Shown here: in pieces, positions 27,628-36,936 of the stretch | Layout of the letters: every line of letters begins with the position of its first letter | Numbering within the stretch: the stretch's first letter is position 1 | Origin: PALSA-278 sp963760285 | GTDB lineage: Bacteria > Acidobacteriota > Terriglobia > Acidiferrales > UBA7541 | Direction of reading: 5' to 3' | Length of the DNA stretch: 64,000 nt | Assembly (NCBI GenBank): GCA_963760285.1 | Contig: CAVXCI010000001.1 | Coordinates: forward strand, 124,001-188,000 | Made by a program: the position numbers and the translations under genes | Notes under the pieces: generated by a model | Seen by the model: the letters and a program-made list of their open reading frames with translations, nothing else | Database searches by the model: none | What the model was told of the DNA's origin: nothing

Positions 27628-27675
27628 CGGGCTGCCCGGGGCCTGGCTGAACATGCCGGCATCGCGCGCCGCGCA

Positions 27676-28260
27676 TCATTTCTTCTCATAAATCTCGGCA
27701 TTGAAAAACGGCGCAAACGCATTTATCACCGCAATCCGAAACGCGTCCTGACGGGTGATGTGATTTCTGGTCAGAACGCCCCAGGTTCCCTGCGCGTCGC
27801 GTATCCCCAAAGCCGCTGCATAAGAGTCAATGGCTTCGGCGAGCTCCACGCCGTCGTCCACCACGCGCCGCGCCAGCTTTTCAGGAAGTGAAATGGATCC
27901 CGACTGCCCGTAAGCGCCGCGCCCCGCGCCATCCGTCACATACGCCCAGTTCTGCAACAGCACTACCCGCGAATGTTCCGACGCGATTACATCCACCCCG
28001 CCTTCCATGCCCACAAAATAGCGCCACGCCTTCTGCTGCTCCCGCGCCATCACCACCAGCGACTCCGCGCGCTGCCGCGCGCCTTCCATGGTTTCCAGGC
28101 GGCTGAGCGGCGTGTGCCTCACCCCGCTGAGGACTTCCACATCCACCACTTCGAATTGCGCGTCGGGGTCCAGCGTGGCGCTGAAAACGGTCAATGCCTC
28201 CCATAGGGCATTCACTTTTGGCCGCCGCGTGCTTCCCACTGCCACCTGAATTTTTCGCAT
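27676..28260 (-). CDS. Non-canonical purine NTP phosphatase (inosine/xanthosine triphosphatase, DUF84)
   Basis: 194 residues. The family signature starts VAVGSTRRPKVNALWEAL and continues with GARQRAESLV, YFVGMEGGV and the conserved SGSISLPEKLARRVVDDGVE. The C-terminal TWGVLTRNHITRQDAFR is also typical of the YjjX family. It hydrolyses ITP/XTP and related damaged nucleotides to protect DNA and RNA. It lies 48 bp upstream of the sugar kinase, but no functional link is known. Confidence 0.88.
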   Translation of the reverse strand: MRKIQVAVGSTRRPKVNALWEALTVFSATLDPDAQFEVVDVEVLSGVRHTPLSRLETMEGARQRAESLVVMAREQQKAWRYFVGMEGGVDVIASEHSRVVLLQNWAYVTDGAGRGAYGQSGSISLPEKLARRVVDDGVELAEAIDSYAAALGIRDAQGTWGVLTRNHITRQDAFRIAVINAFAPFFNAEIYEKK

Positions 28261-28386
28261 CGAACTCCCGACCCCACGCCTTCACACTGCGAGCGCCACT
28301 GAAAAACACATCACTGCGGGAGTCAAGACTTTGCTTGGGCCCATTGCGAATGTCAATGAATCTCACAGGGAAGACGGAAGGAAAAC

Positions 28387-28460
28387 TGGAGCGGCCGAGG
28401 GGACTCGAACCCCCGCCTACAGCTTGGCAAGCTGTCGTACTACCCCTATACTACGGCCGC
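28387..28460 (-). tRNA. tRNA-Gly (anticodon GCC)
   Basis: Acceptor GCGGCCG/CGGCCGC, anticodon stem CAGCT/AGCTG around loop TGCCA with anticodon GCC, T-arm GGGGGTTCGAGTCCCC and encoded CCA, all on the minus strand. Confidence 0.96.
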
Positions 28461-28590
28461 AAAACCGAAGCACTTCTTTATAGCATGGCGGGGAAAACTC
28501 GGCAAGGGCGCGCCCACACCTCTACTTAAGCAGCGGATTTCCGCGGCGAATCACCATTCTCACACGGCTGGCTCCGGCTGCGCTGACGCT

Positions 28591-28797
28591 TCAATCCACT
28601 TCCAGCACACGTGCCGTTCTCACGATCGGTGATCTCTTCTGACGCTCGGCAAAACGTACCGCGCGCTCGCGGTCAACATATACGCGGGCGAACCTCTCAC
28701 CATCGTGATAATAGAGCGTTACCTGCCAGTGGCGGTGTTTTCGTCGTTTATCCTGCGCAAACTCCTCGGCCCTCTTCAGTGAATCGCGACCCACCAT
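28591..28797 (-). CDS. Small basic conserved protein, 68 aa
   Basis: Highly charged small protein, start MVGRDSLKRAEEFAQDKRRK. The core WQVTLYYHDGERFARVYVD is strand-like, followed by a helix RERAVRFAERQKRSP. The regular alternation suggests a real small beta-alpha domain rather than a random frame. No catalytic residues and no transmembrane segment. Function unknown. It stands alone downstream of tRNA-Gly. Confidence 0.5.
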   Translation of the reverse strand: MVGRDSLKRAEEFAQDKRRKHRHWQVTLYYHDGERFARVYVDRERAVRFAERQKRSPIVRTARVLEVD

Positions 28798-28967
28798 ATA
28801 CCAATTCGACTATAGACAGGTTTTGACCCCGCTGGCAAGGCTTGCTTTCGCCGCATCCATTACCCTCTTCGCCAATAGCCGGATATCGGGCGGCTTGGGC
28901 GCTCCCAGTGGAACTTTTCGCGCGTCCAGGCGTAATAGCTAATGAGGCCTGATGGGGAGAATGAGCA

Positions 28968-29216
28968 ATGACTCTATATGTGAGTGAACTTCAGAAGATT
29001 CAGGATGGCCGTCAGCATCCGCCCGAGACATTTCTTCGTTTCCGCCGGCTTCTGACCACTGGAGTGGCCGTGCAGGCCGATCCCAAGCGCCCCGATTTTT
29101 ATGAACTGCGGTGTGGCTCGGAGGTCTTCTACTTCTACTTGTCGCCCGTATCTGGAGAGGTTCTTCTGCTTGCTGTCTGGGCGGACGGAACCGGGCGGCC
29201 GCTGGAAATCTGCTGA
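28968..29216 (+). CDS. Small hypothetical protein, 82 aa
   Basis: A good GGGGAGAATGA precedes the ATG. The sequence MTLYVSELQKIQDGRQHP leads into RRLLTTGVAVQADPKRPDFYELRCG, then an aromatic strand EVFYFYLSPVSGEVLLLAVW. It ends convergently 19 bp from the DUF4340 gene. No family recognised; the single Cys and balanced composition suggest a soluble protein. Confidence 0.5.
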   Translation: MTLYVSELQKIQDGRQHPPETFLRFRRLLTTGVAVQADPKRPDFYELRCGSEVFYFYLSPVSGEVLLLAVWADGTGRPLEIC

Positions 29217-29235
29217 ATAATTTCCGCGGCTTTTT

Positions 29236-30579
29236 TTATCTGGCGGGCGGTTCCGGCGCCTGCACAATATCCGCCGCCTCAAAATTCAAATCATCGAGAG
29301 CGGATTTAGGAAGTTTGTAAATATTGGGGCTGGCATCGGTCCTGGCATACACGCTGTCGCCATCCGGCTGCGAAATGGAAACGTGAATGGGCTTGCCGGA
29401 TTTCGGAGTCAGCGTGGCATCCACGGCGGGCTTGTCGAACCTGGCATTGTCCGCGGGTGTTGGATGATCCAGAACTTCCGTGGCTCGCGCCTCGGTGAGC
29501 GGCGTCAGAAACTTCCACGCCATGGCCTCTTTGCCGTTTTGCGCGGGGGGCGCGGTAAACAGCCATTGGTCTCCCTGATGCGTGAAATCCGCTGTCTGGT
29601 TGGCGTTCCGGATTTCCACTTTGGCGAGATCGTTTTCGCTTACGTGCATCAAATTCTTGCTCTGCAATTCCTGTGGGCCCGCGTCCAGACGCTTGAATAG
29701 ATCGCCGCTGATCTCGAACACCATGGCGCGCGAGGGATCCATTGCGTAATAGTTGTCACCCGTTTTATTGCCCACCTGCAGCGTATGCGACTTCCCGTTC
29801 TTGTCGATGGCCGTGAAGGTTATCGCCGGCTTGGCCAGCCCGTACTTTGCGAGGTCATCGGTATTTTCGCTGACGATGGAAACCATCCTGCCGGTGCTGG
29901 TTTGCGCCAGGATGGTGGTAATGCCCGTGTTATCGGCGTAAGCGTCCGTTGGCTGCTTGAATTTCCAGTCCGCGCCTTCCTTGGCCAGCAGAAAATTTCC
30001 CTGCGCGTTTTTCAAGTCCACGGCAATCACGTCGCCCAGTTGCACGTCCAACACGGATTTGTCGCGCAAATCGTCCAAATCCTTGTCCGAGCTGGTCAGC
30101 AGAGACGAGGTGAAGAGATAAACGTCCGGCGCGTTATCCACCTGCGCGTAGACGTCCGTGCCGTCAAAATCCTTCCCGCCCAATTTCACTTCGTGCTGCG
30201 CGCCATTCTTCAGCTTTATGCGCAGAATCACGCCGGGTTGCGACAGGCCGTACATCGCCAGGCGGTCCGCCTGTCCCGGCATTTTCTTGACGATCATCGC
30301 CGTGGCCACGCCATTCACAATGCCGTTCACGGCGAACTTGCTGGCCCGCGTATCCAGAGGCTTGGTGATTTCCCAGGTGTCGCCGCGGCGGTCAATGTGA
30401 ATCACCTGGCCCTGGCGTTCAATTTCGATGGAATTAATATCGTCAGCCTGAAACGTGAACGCCGGCTTCAAGGCATCCGCGGGCTGTTCCTCTTTCGGGG
30501 GATGTTTGAATTCAAAATACCAGGTGAGTCCGCCAGCCAGGACGGCCAGCAGCACCAGCACCAGCGTGCTCTTCTTCAT
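29236..30579 (-). CDS. DUF4340 membrane-anchored protein of a Gld-like ABC module
   Basis: 447 residues with one N-terminal helix (TLVLVLLAVLAGGLTWYFEF), then repeated beta-rich domains typical of DUF4340: INSIEIERQGQVIHIDRRGD, WEITKPLDTRASKFAVNGI and later similar WLFTAPPAQNGKEAMAWKFL blocks. RBS GGAGAGAAGGC before the ATG. It starts 10 bp after the GldG-like gene and is the fourth member of an ATPase-permease-GldG-DUF4340 operon. DUF4340 proteins are thought to be extracytoplasmic parts of these transporters, but their cargo is unknown. Confidence 0.85.
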   Translation of the reverse strand: MKKSTLVLVLLAVLAGGLTWYFEFKHPPKEEQPADALKPAFTFQADDINSIEIERQGQVIHIDRRGDTWEITKPLDTRASKFAVNGIVNGVATAMIVKKMPGQADRLAMYGLSQPGVILRIKLKNGAQHEVKLGGKDFDGTDVYAQVDNAPDVYLFTSSLLTSSDKDLDDLRDKSVLDVQLGDVIAVDLKNAQGNFLLAKEGADWKFKQPTDAYADNTGITTILAQTSTGRMVSIVSENTDDLAKYGLAKPAITFTAIDKNGKSHTLQVGNKTGDNYYAMDPSRAMVFEISGDLFKRLDAGPQELQSKNLMHVSENDLAKVEIRNANQTADFTHQGDQWLFTAPPAQNGKEAMAWKFLTPLTEARATEVLDHPTPADNARFDKPAVDATLTPKSGKPIHVSISQPDGDSVYARTDASPNIYKLPKSALDDLNFEAADIVQAPEPPAR

Positions 30580-30589
30580 GCCTTCTCTC

Positions 30590-32113
30590 CTAGCGCCGTT
30601 TCCACAAGATCCAGATGCCCGTCAGGATCACCAGTCCGGGCAGAAGCACCACGCTGAACCAGGCCAGCGCGCGCTGTTCCGCCTCCGTCAGCGTCACGCG
30701 CCGGTTTTCCGGACTCTTGGGGCGGATGGAGATCAGGTTTTCATCCTGCGCCAGCCAGTTGATGATGTTGTAAAAAAGGTCGCCGTTGCGCACCAGCGTT
30801 ACCCACTGGTTGGAGGCGAAATCCGAATCGCCAATCACCACCAGCCGCCCATCCTTGTCGCCCACTTTGTGGTCGGCGGTGACGCCCAGCGTAATCGGGC
30901 CGCGAAGATCCGTGGCCGGATTGAAGCTCACCTGCTTGCCCTTGATTTCCTTGGTGGCGAAACTTGCCTCCGAGGTCTTCAGCAGGTCCACGTTGGTGAT
31001 TTCAGTTTTCGTTTTGTCCGCTGTAAAAGCGGGACGCGCCAGCGGAAAAAACGTGATGGCGCGCGAAAAACTCTTGGTGATGGGGCTTTGTCCGTAGTCC
31101 ACCACGATCGGCGCGGCGGGCCCCAGACCGACGTATTTCCCCATGCCGCTGGCGTCCACCACAATCATGTTGGGCGAACTGATGTTCCAGTCACTCAGCA
31201 CCGGCTCCAGCTTCGGATCGGTTTGCGGATCGAGCAGCAGCAGCGCCTTTCCGCCGTTGGTCAGGAATTGCTGGAGCATGGTCACTTCCGGCGGCAACAG
31301 CGACTGCACCGGCCCGGCATCCACCAACACGCTGCAATCCGGCGGAACGCTTCCAGAGGTGACCAGATTCACGGACTGCGTCTTGTAGCCTTCGCGCTCC
31401 AGTTCCTTGGCCACCGTGCTGTAACCAGTTGCTTCCGTCGAGCTGGTGGATTTCTCGCTGTGGCCTTCGATGAAGCACAGAGTCTTCACCGTGTCGCGAG
31501 TCACCTTCAGAATTGCTCCGGTAATGTCCGATTCATCCTTGGTGTCCAGCTTTTCAGAACGCGTGCCGCTTACCACCACGGCCTGGCCCATGCTTTCAAT
31601 CCCGTACTGCTTTGCCAGATCGGGACGTTCCTGCGGATCCACCACGTGATAATGCAGGTGATGGCTCAGGGCGGTATATTCGGACATCAAATCGTTAAGT
31701 TCCGTGTCCGGCGTTTTCGTGAAGTTGTAAACGTCCACGTCGCTTGCGTAGAGATTGCCCACCACGTTGCGGCGTCTGGTCCCAGTGTGAACAACTGTCC
31801 GCTGGTGAGGTCAAACCGCTTGTCATGCTTGTAACCCAGGAAATTCAGCAATCCAAGAATACCAGCGACGCCAGCACAACCACCAGCGTATTGGCGCCGA
31901 GCTTCGACGACCGTTTTGTGAAAAATCCCATAATCTCGCGGAGCAGCACCACGATGGCGACAGCAAGAGCAGCACGCCGCCGCCCACCGGCAGGATTTTC
32001 ACCAGCGTCGAAAACGTTTCCTCGATCGGAATAGCGCATGCCGCCGGCCGACCAGCGCCATCAGGCCCATCCATCCCAGCGATCCGGAAAATTTCTTTGC
32101 GATCCATGGCCAT
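30590..32113 (-). CDS. GldG-like ABC transporter auxiliary protein, N-terminus frameshifted
   Basis: About 500 residues when frames are joined. It starts MAMDRKEIFRI at 32113 behind AAAGGAGAAACGC. The N-terminal membrane part can be read as ETFSTLVKILPVGGGVLLLL, then GANTLVVVLASLVFL, then the hallmark KRFDLTSGQLFTLGPDQTR. From 31765 one intact frame carries the soluble extracytoplasmic domain (VYNFTKTPDTELNDLM, VSGTRSEKLDTKDESD, LTNGGKALLLLDPQTDP) and the C-terminal helix VVLLPGLVILTGIWILW. This is the ABC_transp_aux family first linked to gliding motility in Bacteroidetes but widespread without gliding. Shifts lie near 32070, 31960 and 31770. Confidence 0.75.
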
Positions 32114-32134
32114 GCGTTTCTCCTTTGTGGCCGT

Positions 32135-32922
32135 TCAGGCGCGGCGCCAGCGCATGGAATCGAGCGAGCGCACCGTGAGGAAAAGAGCCAGAATAATCAG
32201 GCTGCAGTAAAAAACCAGCTGGAGGTATCCACCACTCCTCGCGCGAAATCCTCGTAATGATGGATGATGGAGAGATATCTCCAGGATGGCGCCCTTGGTG
32301 TCGCCGGCGCTCTGCTGGCCCCAGTCCATCACCCACAGAATCAGAAAAATCGCGAAGGCCAGAATCCGGAAATAAGCTGGTTCTCCGTCAGCGAAGAAAG
32401 GAACGAACCAATGGCCAGCAGCGCCCCGCCCAGCAGCAGCGCGCCCAGATATCCCACCAAAATCAGTTTGAACGGCGCGCGCGGGTCGCTATTCATGAAA
32501 ACATAACTCACATACAGCATTGTGGGCAGCAGCATGATGGCGTAGAGCGTCAGCAGGCTGAAAAATTTCCCCAGCACGATGCGCGTGTCCGCACCGGCGA
32601 GGTCATCAGCAGTTCCATGGTGCCGCGCTTGCGTTCCTCCGCGTAAACGCCCATGGTCAGCAGCGGCGTGATGAACAGCAGCAGGTGCTGATAATTCCCA
32701 GAAATGCGCGCAGCGTGACGCCCGGCACGTCGAAATTCGCCGGCGTGCCGTAATGCATGCCCTGCATCATCTGCCTGCAGGGATTGCTCGCATCACCAGA
32801 CTCAGGATGCGGTTGAAAAACTATCCGCTCAGACCCAGGAACACGCCGACCACGATCCAGGCCATCGGCGAGACGAAATAATGGTTCATTTCCTTCCGAT
32901 AAATGGCGTAGAGCGTTCGCAT
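32135..32922 (-). CDS. ABC-2 type permease (GldF-like), frameshifted
   Basis: Starts MRTLYAIYRKEMNHYFVSP, typical of permeases that follow a Gld/NosY-like ATPase, with GGAGGAAACCAG upstream. Read over frames it gives SPMAWIVVGVFLGLSG, then FITPLLTMGVYAEERKRGTM, the signature of this family. KFFSLLTLYAIMLLPTMLYV, YLGALLLGGALLAIGSFLSS and LVFYCSLIILALFLTVRSLD follow. It ends MRWRRA at 32135, 21 bp before the GldG-like start. Frame changes occur near 32820, 32690, 32590 and 32340. Six membrane helices are expected. No conserved segment appears deleted, so sequence error is the simpler reading. Confidence 0.7.
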
Positions 32923-33898
32923 CTGGTTTCCTCCGCCCTGGGCGGCCGGCTTTTGCGCCGGATCCTCGATGGTCAGTTTCAGGAAGATCTCTTCCAGACT
33001 CAGGCTGGCTCCGCGCAATTCGTAAAGTCCCATGCCCTTGCCCACAATTTTTGCGGCCACTTCGGCGCGAATGTCTTTTTCCGATTTTGTTTCCACGGTG
33101 ACGGCGATGCGCCCGGAAGAGCCGATGGAGTCCAGGCCGGTGATGACCAGCCCGGGAATTTCACCGAGCGCCGCCGCAACTGCTCGATTCGTGGCGCCCA
33201 CTTCCAGCCGCACGCGTTCGCCTCCGCGCATCTGCGAAGTGAGATTCTGCGGCGTGTCCACCGCGGCGACGCGTCCTTTATTGATAATCACCACGCGATC
33301 GCAGGTCATCGATGACTTCCGGCAAGATGTGCGTGGAAAGAATAATGGTATGCGCGCCCGAAAGACCCTTGATCAGGTTGCGGACTTCGATAATCTGCTT
33401 GGGGTCCAGGCCGACGGTAGGCTCGTCAAGAATCACCACATCCGGGATCGTGAACCACGAGCCTGCGCCAGGCCCACGCGCTGTTTGTAGCCGCGCGATA
33501 ATTTCTTGATCAGTTCGTCGCGTTTTTCCGTGATGTTGGTTTTCTGCAGCGCGTCGTCCACGCGCGCCGCGCGCTGGTCCGGCGGAACGTCCTTGATCCG
33601 CGCGACGAAATCCAGATATTCGCCGACGGTCATGTCCAGATAGAGCGGCGGATTTTCCGGCAGGTAGCCGATGCGCCGCCGCACTTCCATGGACTGCTCG
33701 AACACGTCGAATCCCGCGACGCGCGCGGTTCCGGAAGTGGCGGGCATGAAGCCCGTCAGGATGCGCATGGTGGTCGTTTTTCCAGCGCCGTTGGGGCCGA
33801 GGAATCCGAGAATTTCGCCCTTTGTTCACGGTGAAGGAAATATGATCCACGGCGATCACGGCTCCAAATGATTTCGTCAGGTCCTGAACTTCAATCAC
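32923..33898 (-). CDS. ABC transporter ATP-binding protein (GldA-like), frameshifted
   Basis: GTG start at 33898 after GGGAGGGAAG. The domain reads [20 protein letters not shown], Walker [21 protein letters not shown]-loop [22 protein letters not shown] signature [15 protein letters not shown], Walker [17 protein letters not shown] and switch [12 protein letters not shown], followed by [15 protein letters not shown]. Removing one G from the GGG near 33820 restores the frame before Walker A. Further shifts lie near 33455 and 33305. The last frame runs without a stop into the permease start, so either the two are fused or the stop was lost by an indel. Confidence 0.75.
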
Positions 33899-34180
33899 AG
33901 CAGTCTTCCCTCCCGGACAAGGCACGCCGTTCCCGATTTTTCAGTCCCCGCACAAAATACTTCTGTTGGATTGGGACGTAATGGGCACAGCCAGGTTATC
34001 CGACTAAAAACCGCATACCATTTATACAGGAAAAGCACCCCGGTTGAAAAGTCCTTTGGTTTTTTTTGGCGGGGGGCGGCTGCCGCCTCCCATTTTTCTT
34101 CTGGAGGGCGGAGCGGACTTGGGAGGCGGACTCTTTCAGGTGGCGGCGGAGGGGGGTTGAAACGCGGTAAAAATGAGAAG

Positions 34181-34317
34181 TCAAAAAGTGTCCCTATTAG
34201 AAAAGTGTATGCCATTGATTATGTGAGAGTTGCGGTTTTGCGACTGTCACATGTGTCCCTATTAGAAATCGCCGTTTGGCGCTTATTTCCGCCGTCCGGG
34301 CATAGTTCTGATCTATT
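34181..34317 (+). repeat. Left terminal inverted repeat
   Basis: 137 bp, pairing with the reverse complement of 37530-37665. It contains the 16-bp motif GTGTCCCTATTAGAAA twice, at 34188-34203 and 34253-34268. Between them GAGAGTT and TTTTGCGACTGT are shared exactly with the right end, and the inner part shares CATAGTTCTGA. Confidence 0.85.
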
Positions 34318-34723
34318 TTCCGCTGGAGCCACGGAAAGTCAACAGCGCCTCGTGTAACACTACCCGCTCGGCCTTTTCTCATGTAGCGGCCCGTCCTGAG
34401 CAACGCCGAAGGAAACCATCGTCCGCCGCAGGCGGACGCTTAGGCCAGGGACCTGCTGTCGCCTTCGCTGTTCGCCTATGTAGCGCCGCCCTTCGGGCAG
34501 TGGATCGGCGATGGGCCGCGCCGCGGTGCATTCACAGCAATTCAGGAAGTCCGCCTTGTACATGCACCCGCCTGCCGCGCGATGGTCCCAAAGCAGGTGA
34601 TGCACTCAGGGCATGTTCCCATGACGTGAGCGTCGCAGCTGCAAAACCTCGCGGATTTTTCCATGGGCAAGGTTTGCTCTAAGCATACAATGCAGGGCTG
34701 GAGCGTCAATCTGAGGGGGTGTG
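34318..34723. other. Non-coding left arm of the element with hairpins
   Basis: About 400 bp without a supported gene. It holds a perfect 8-bp hairpin CGTCCGCC-GCA-GGCGGACG at 34421-34439 and a second GC-rich palindrome near 34484-34498. Cysteine-rich minus-strand frames here (e.g. MGTCPECITC) are short and lack ribosome-binding sites, and may be relics. Confidence 0.5.
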
Positions 34724-35527
34724 ATGCCAATCGGGGAATGCGGCCTGTGCTTAAAAAAGCGGGAACTGAAGCTCAGTCATTTGTTACCTCGAAAGATGTT
34801 CGAGAAGCTTCAGAATCCGACCGGGAAGGTTCGCGACCCGGTTGTGATAACGGCAACAATCACATCGTCAACATCCAGGCAACCCCGCGAGTATTTTCTT
34901 TGTGGGCGTTGTGAGGATCGATTTAACAAGCGAGGCGAAGCGTATGTGCTCAACCAAATGTGCAACAGAGATCGCTTCCGGCTCCTTGAGCGGCTAAAGG
35001 TCGCGGTGAATTTTGAGTTCACGCCGAGGGAGGGCACATATAGCGGCCCACAGGTTGGCATCGACACTGAAAAGATGGCGTACTTTGCGTTGAGCGTGGT
35101 CTGGCGTGCGGCAGCACGCAGTTGGCGCTTGCCGTTTCGCAATACGCCATATCAGATTGAGGTCGGCGCTTATCAGGAGCGCTTGCGGCGGTATCTGTTA
35201 GGGGTGGATTCTTTCCCATCTGAGGTCGCCGTCATAGTCACCGCGTGCACGGACCATGAGTCCCAAAACATGGCATACGAGCCGACGCCCGCGACGAACA
35301 CCTTGAATCGGAGTAGTTCGTTTCAGGTGTTCGGTTTGTTGACGTGCGGTATCCACTTCTTTGTGGTTTTGGGAAAGGCATACCCCGAAAGCATGATGAA
35401 CCTCTGCTGCTTCAGCTCGAAACGGAAACTGATATTCATGCGTGAGATCACTCAGCATACAAGGTTAGGAGTTAACCGATTGGCAGCGACGACGAGGCTT
35501 GCGAAGAACCTTCAGGACATAGATTGA
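34724..35527 (+). CDS. HNH-like zinc protein (C-x2-C ... SHxxP ... C-x2-C type)
   Basis: 267 residues; ATG preceded by GAGGGGGT. The N-terminus has a predicted four-ligand site: Cys6-x2-Cys9, then LKLSHLLPRKMFEKL with His19, then Cys60-x2-Cys63 in YFLCGRCEDRFNKRGE. This C-x2-C, S-H-x-x-P, C-x2-C-E pattern occurs in an uncharacterised group often labelled HNH-endonuclease-like, but I see no complete beta-beta-alpha HNH motif, so nuclease activity is unproven. The remaining 200 residues are mixed alpha/beta (KMAYFALSVVWRAAARSW, EVAVIVTACTD, VFGLLTCGIHFFVVLG) with no recognised domain. It is the longest cargo gene of the element and overlaps convergently the broken VRR-NUC gene. Confidence 0.65.
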   Translation: MPIGECGLCLKKRELKLSHLLPRKMFEKLQNPTGKVRDPVVITATITSSTSRQPREYFLCGRCEDRFNKRGEAYVLNQMCNRDRFRLLERLKVAVNFEFTPREGTYSGPQVGIDTEKMAYFALSVVWRAAARSWRLPFRNTPYQIEVGAYQERLRRYLLGVDSFPSEVAVIVTACTDHESQNMAYEPTPATNTLNRSSSFQVFGLLTCGIHFFVVLGKAYPESMMNLCCFSSKRKLIFMREITQHTRLGVNRLAATTRLAKNLQDID

Positions 35528-35847
35528 AGGTTCCTAATGACATCATCCAATGAATGGGCAACGAAAGCGACGCCGTCGTTTTTCTTCACGCTTTCAATAA
35601 ATTCCGCCTGTTCCGGAGAAACTCTGCCGCGTGGCTTCTTCACTTTAATCGCTAGGAACCGGCCGTCGGGCATGCACCCGATGATGTCGCTGATTCCCTT
35701 CTCTCCGAATGCGAGTGGGATGTAACTGCCCGTTTCTTTCTTGAATATGCCGGCGCTGCGGTGCTGGAAGCAAAGCACTCATTTCAATTTCAGGTAGTCG
35801 AGGATCTGCTTTTGTATGTCAGATTCTTTCTGCGCCCTGCGGTGCAT
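35512..35847 (-). pseudogene. VRR-NUC nuclease with premature TGA and lost catalytic glutamate
   Basis: Starting MHRRAQKESDIQKQILDYL at 35847, the reading frame matches VRR-NUC domains: helix, then GIFKKETGSYIPLAFG, then GISDIIGCMPDGRFL with the metal-binding Asp, then the nuclease strand. Two defects are seen. An in-frame TGA follows DYLKLK where the family has Gly (GGA to TGA). The catalytic E-x-K appears as IKVKKPRG, with Lys in place of Glu (GAA to AAA). Both are single substitutions, unlike the indels elsewhere in the window. With the stop read through, the product would be 111 aa, normal for the family. These nucleases act on branched or flapped DNA. It looks inactivated. Confidence 0.75.
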
Positions 35848-35895
35848 GGATTGTTGTGGCGTCGTGATTTTCTTTAATCGTAGAATCTGAATGCG

Positions 35896-36354
35896 ATGAG
35901 TCAACAGCACTGGGAATTGGTCGAAGGTGTTGCGAGAAGTCTCTGGCCTCTCGCCACGCTTCTCATTGGCGTCTGGGTTGGCGCATATGTGGCGAATCGA
36001 AACCAGAGAAGACAATGGATACAGGACCACAAGTGCGAAGAGTATCGAGAGCTGGTCACTACGCTCGCTGAGGCGGGAAGCAAGTTCTCGGTCCTTATGG
36101 GAGCAAATCCTTCTGTCATGACAAAAGAGGAGCAGATTGAGGTGGCTGATTTGGCACAGAGGTCGGTAAATGTGATTTACACGCGACTCTTTGTGGCAGC
36201 GGAGGTTAAGAAGTTAAATATCCAAATCCGATGGCAGGCCGCAGTCAACGCTTTGGAGGAGAGTCATGATGGCAATGCGTTCGGAGATGCTCTAAACGGA
36301 ATTATGGACGACATTGTGTCGGCGGCGGGCGAAGAATTCTCGGGAATGAATTGA
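35896..36354 (+). CDS. Hypothetical one-helix membrane protein, 152 aa
   Basis: Divergent from the VRR-NUC remnant, 48 bp away. One N-terminal membrane helix, LWPLATLLIGVWVGAYVA (about residues 16-33), is followed by a basic stop-transfer NRNQRRQW and a long, mainly helical cytoplasmic part (KCEEYRELVTTLAEAG, KEEQIEVADLAQRSVNVIY, FGDALNGIMDDIVSAAGEEF). No enzymatic motif. The shape resembles small membrane-anchored effectors found among accessory genes, but that is only an analogy. Confidence 0.55.
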   Translation: MSQQHWELVEGVARSLWPLATLLIGVWVGAYVANRNQRRQWIQDHKCEEYRELVTTLAEAGSKFSVLMGANPSVMTKEEQIEVADLAQRSVNVIYTRLFVAAEVKKLNIQIRWQAAVNALEESHDGNAFGDALNGIMDDIVSAAGEEFSGMN

Positions 36355-36720
36355 TTTTTGTCGTTCACCCCTATTCTCGATGATTCGTTTTCGCTCCGCT
36401 TCGATAGCGCGGGCGATTTCGTTTTGAGATGCAGACTTTGATTTGGTCGCGGGTGAGTCGGACTTCCCGGACTTCAGGATAAACTGCTTGCTCATCCCAA
36501 AATTGTTCAAATCTCTTTCTCCAGTCATTCAGGAATATATTCGCCGCGGTAGGCCATAAATTTGCACGGATGCTTTTGACAGCTATGCACGCTGAGTTCC
36601 GGGTGCTTCACACCACAGGGACATTTGCAGGAATGGATTGCGGTTTGATACATGGCAATGAAGATAGTTGGGTTTGTACGGTCTTTGGGTAGAATGCAGG
36701 CAGGGTCAAGGGAGGTGGTG

Positions 36721-36936
36721 ATGGCTAATGAATCTCGGCAGATCGTGTTTCGCTACAACGGGGACCCGCATAGCGAAGAAACGGAGCAAGACCTAGATGG
36801 CGATTTTCCGCTCCCAAACGCGGGCGATTTGATGGAGCGCAACGGTAAGAAGTGGAAAGTGATAAAGGTTGATGAAACTCGTGGTTCTAAAACAGAGTGG
36901 CCTGTTTACAGGATATATCTTCAGGAGACGCCGTAA
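36721..36936 (+). CDS. Small hypothetical protein, 71 aa
   Basis: ATG at 36721 behind GGGAGGTGG, a strong site that decides against the upstream start at 36652. The sequence MANESRQIVFRYNGDPHSEE is acidic, then GDLMERNGKKWKVIKVDETR and VYRIYLQE form a likely small beta barrel. The pattern of a short conserved GDLMxRNGKxWKV core suggests a conserved small domain of unknown role. It overlaps slightly the end of the broken HTH gene on the other strand. Confidence 0.55.
   Translation: MANESRQIVFRYNGDPHSEETEQDLDGDFPLPNAGDLMERNGKKWKVIKVDETRGSKTEWPVYRIYLQETP

Noticed and set aside
33899..34180. Pro-rich minus-strand frame (33895-34215)
   Set aside because: It is the complement of G-runs, with no start signal, and continues into the inverted repeat; 33899-34180 is treated as the ABC operon leader with nothing else recognised.
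35512..35847. Selenocysteine or stop-codon read-through at the VRR-NUC TGA
   Set aside because: The family has Gly there, no SECIS-like hairpin is evident after it, and the catalytic Glu is also lost.
36292..36495. Possible 67-aa basic protein on the minus strand
   Set aside because: It overlaps the end of the 152-aa membrane protein gene and has no ribosome-binding site at a usable distance; not enough support.
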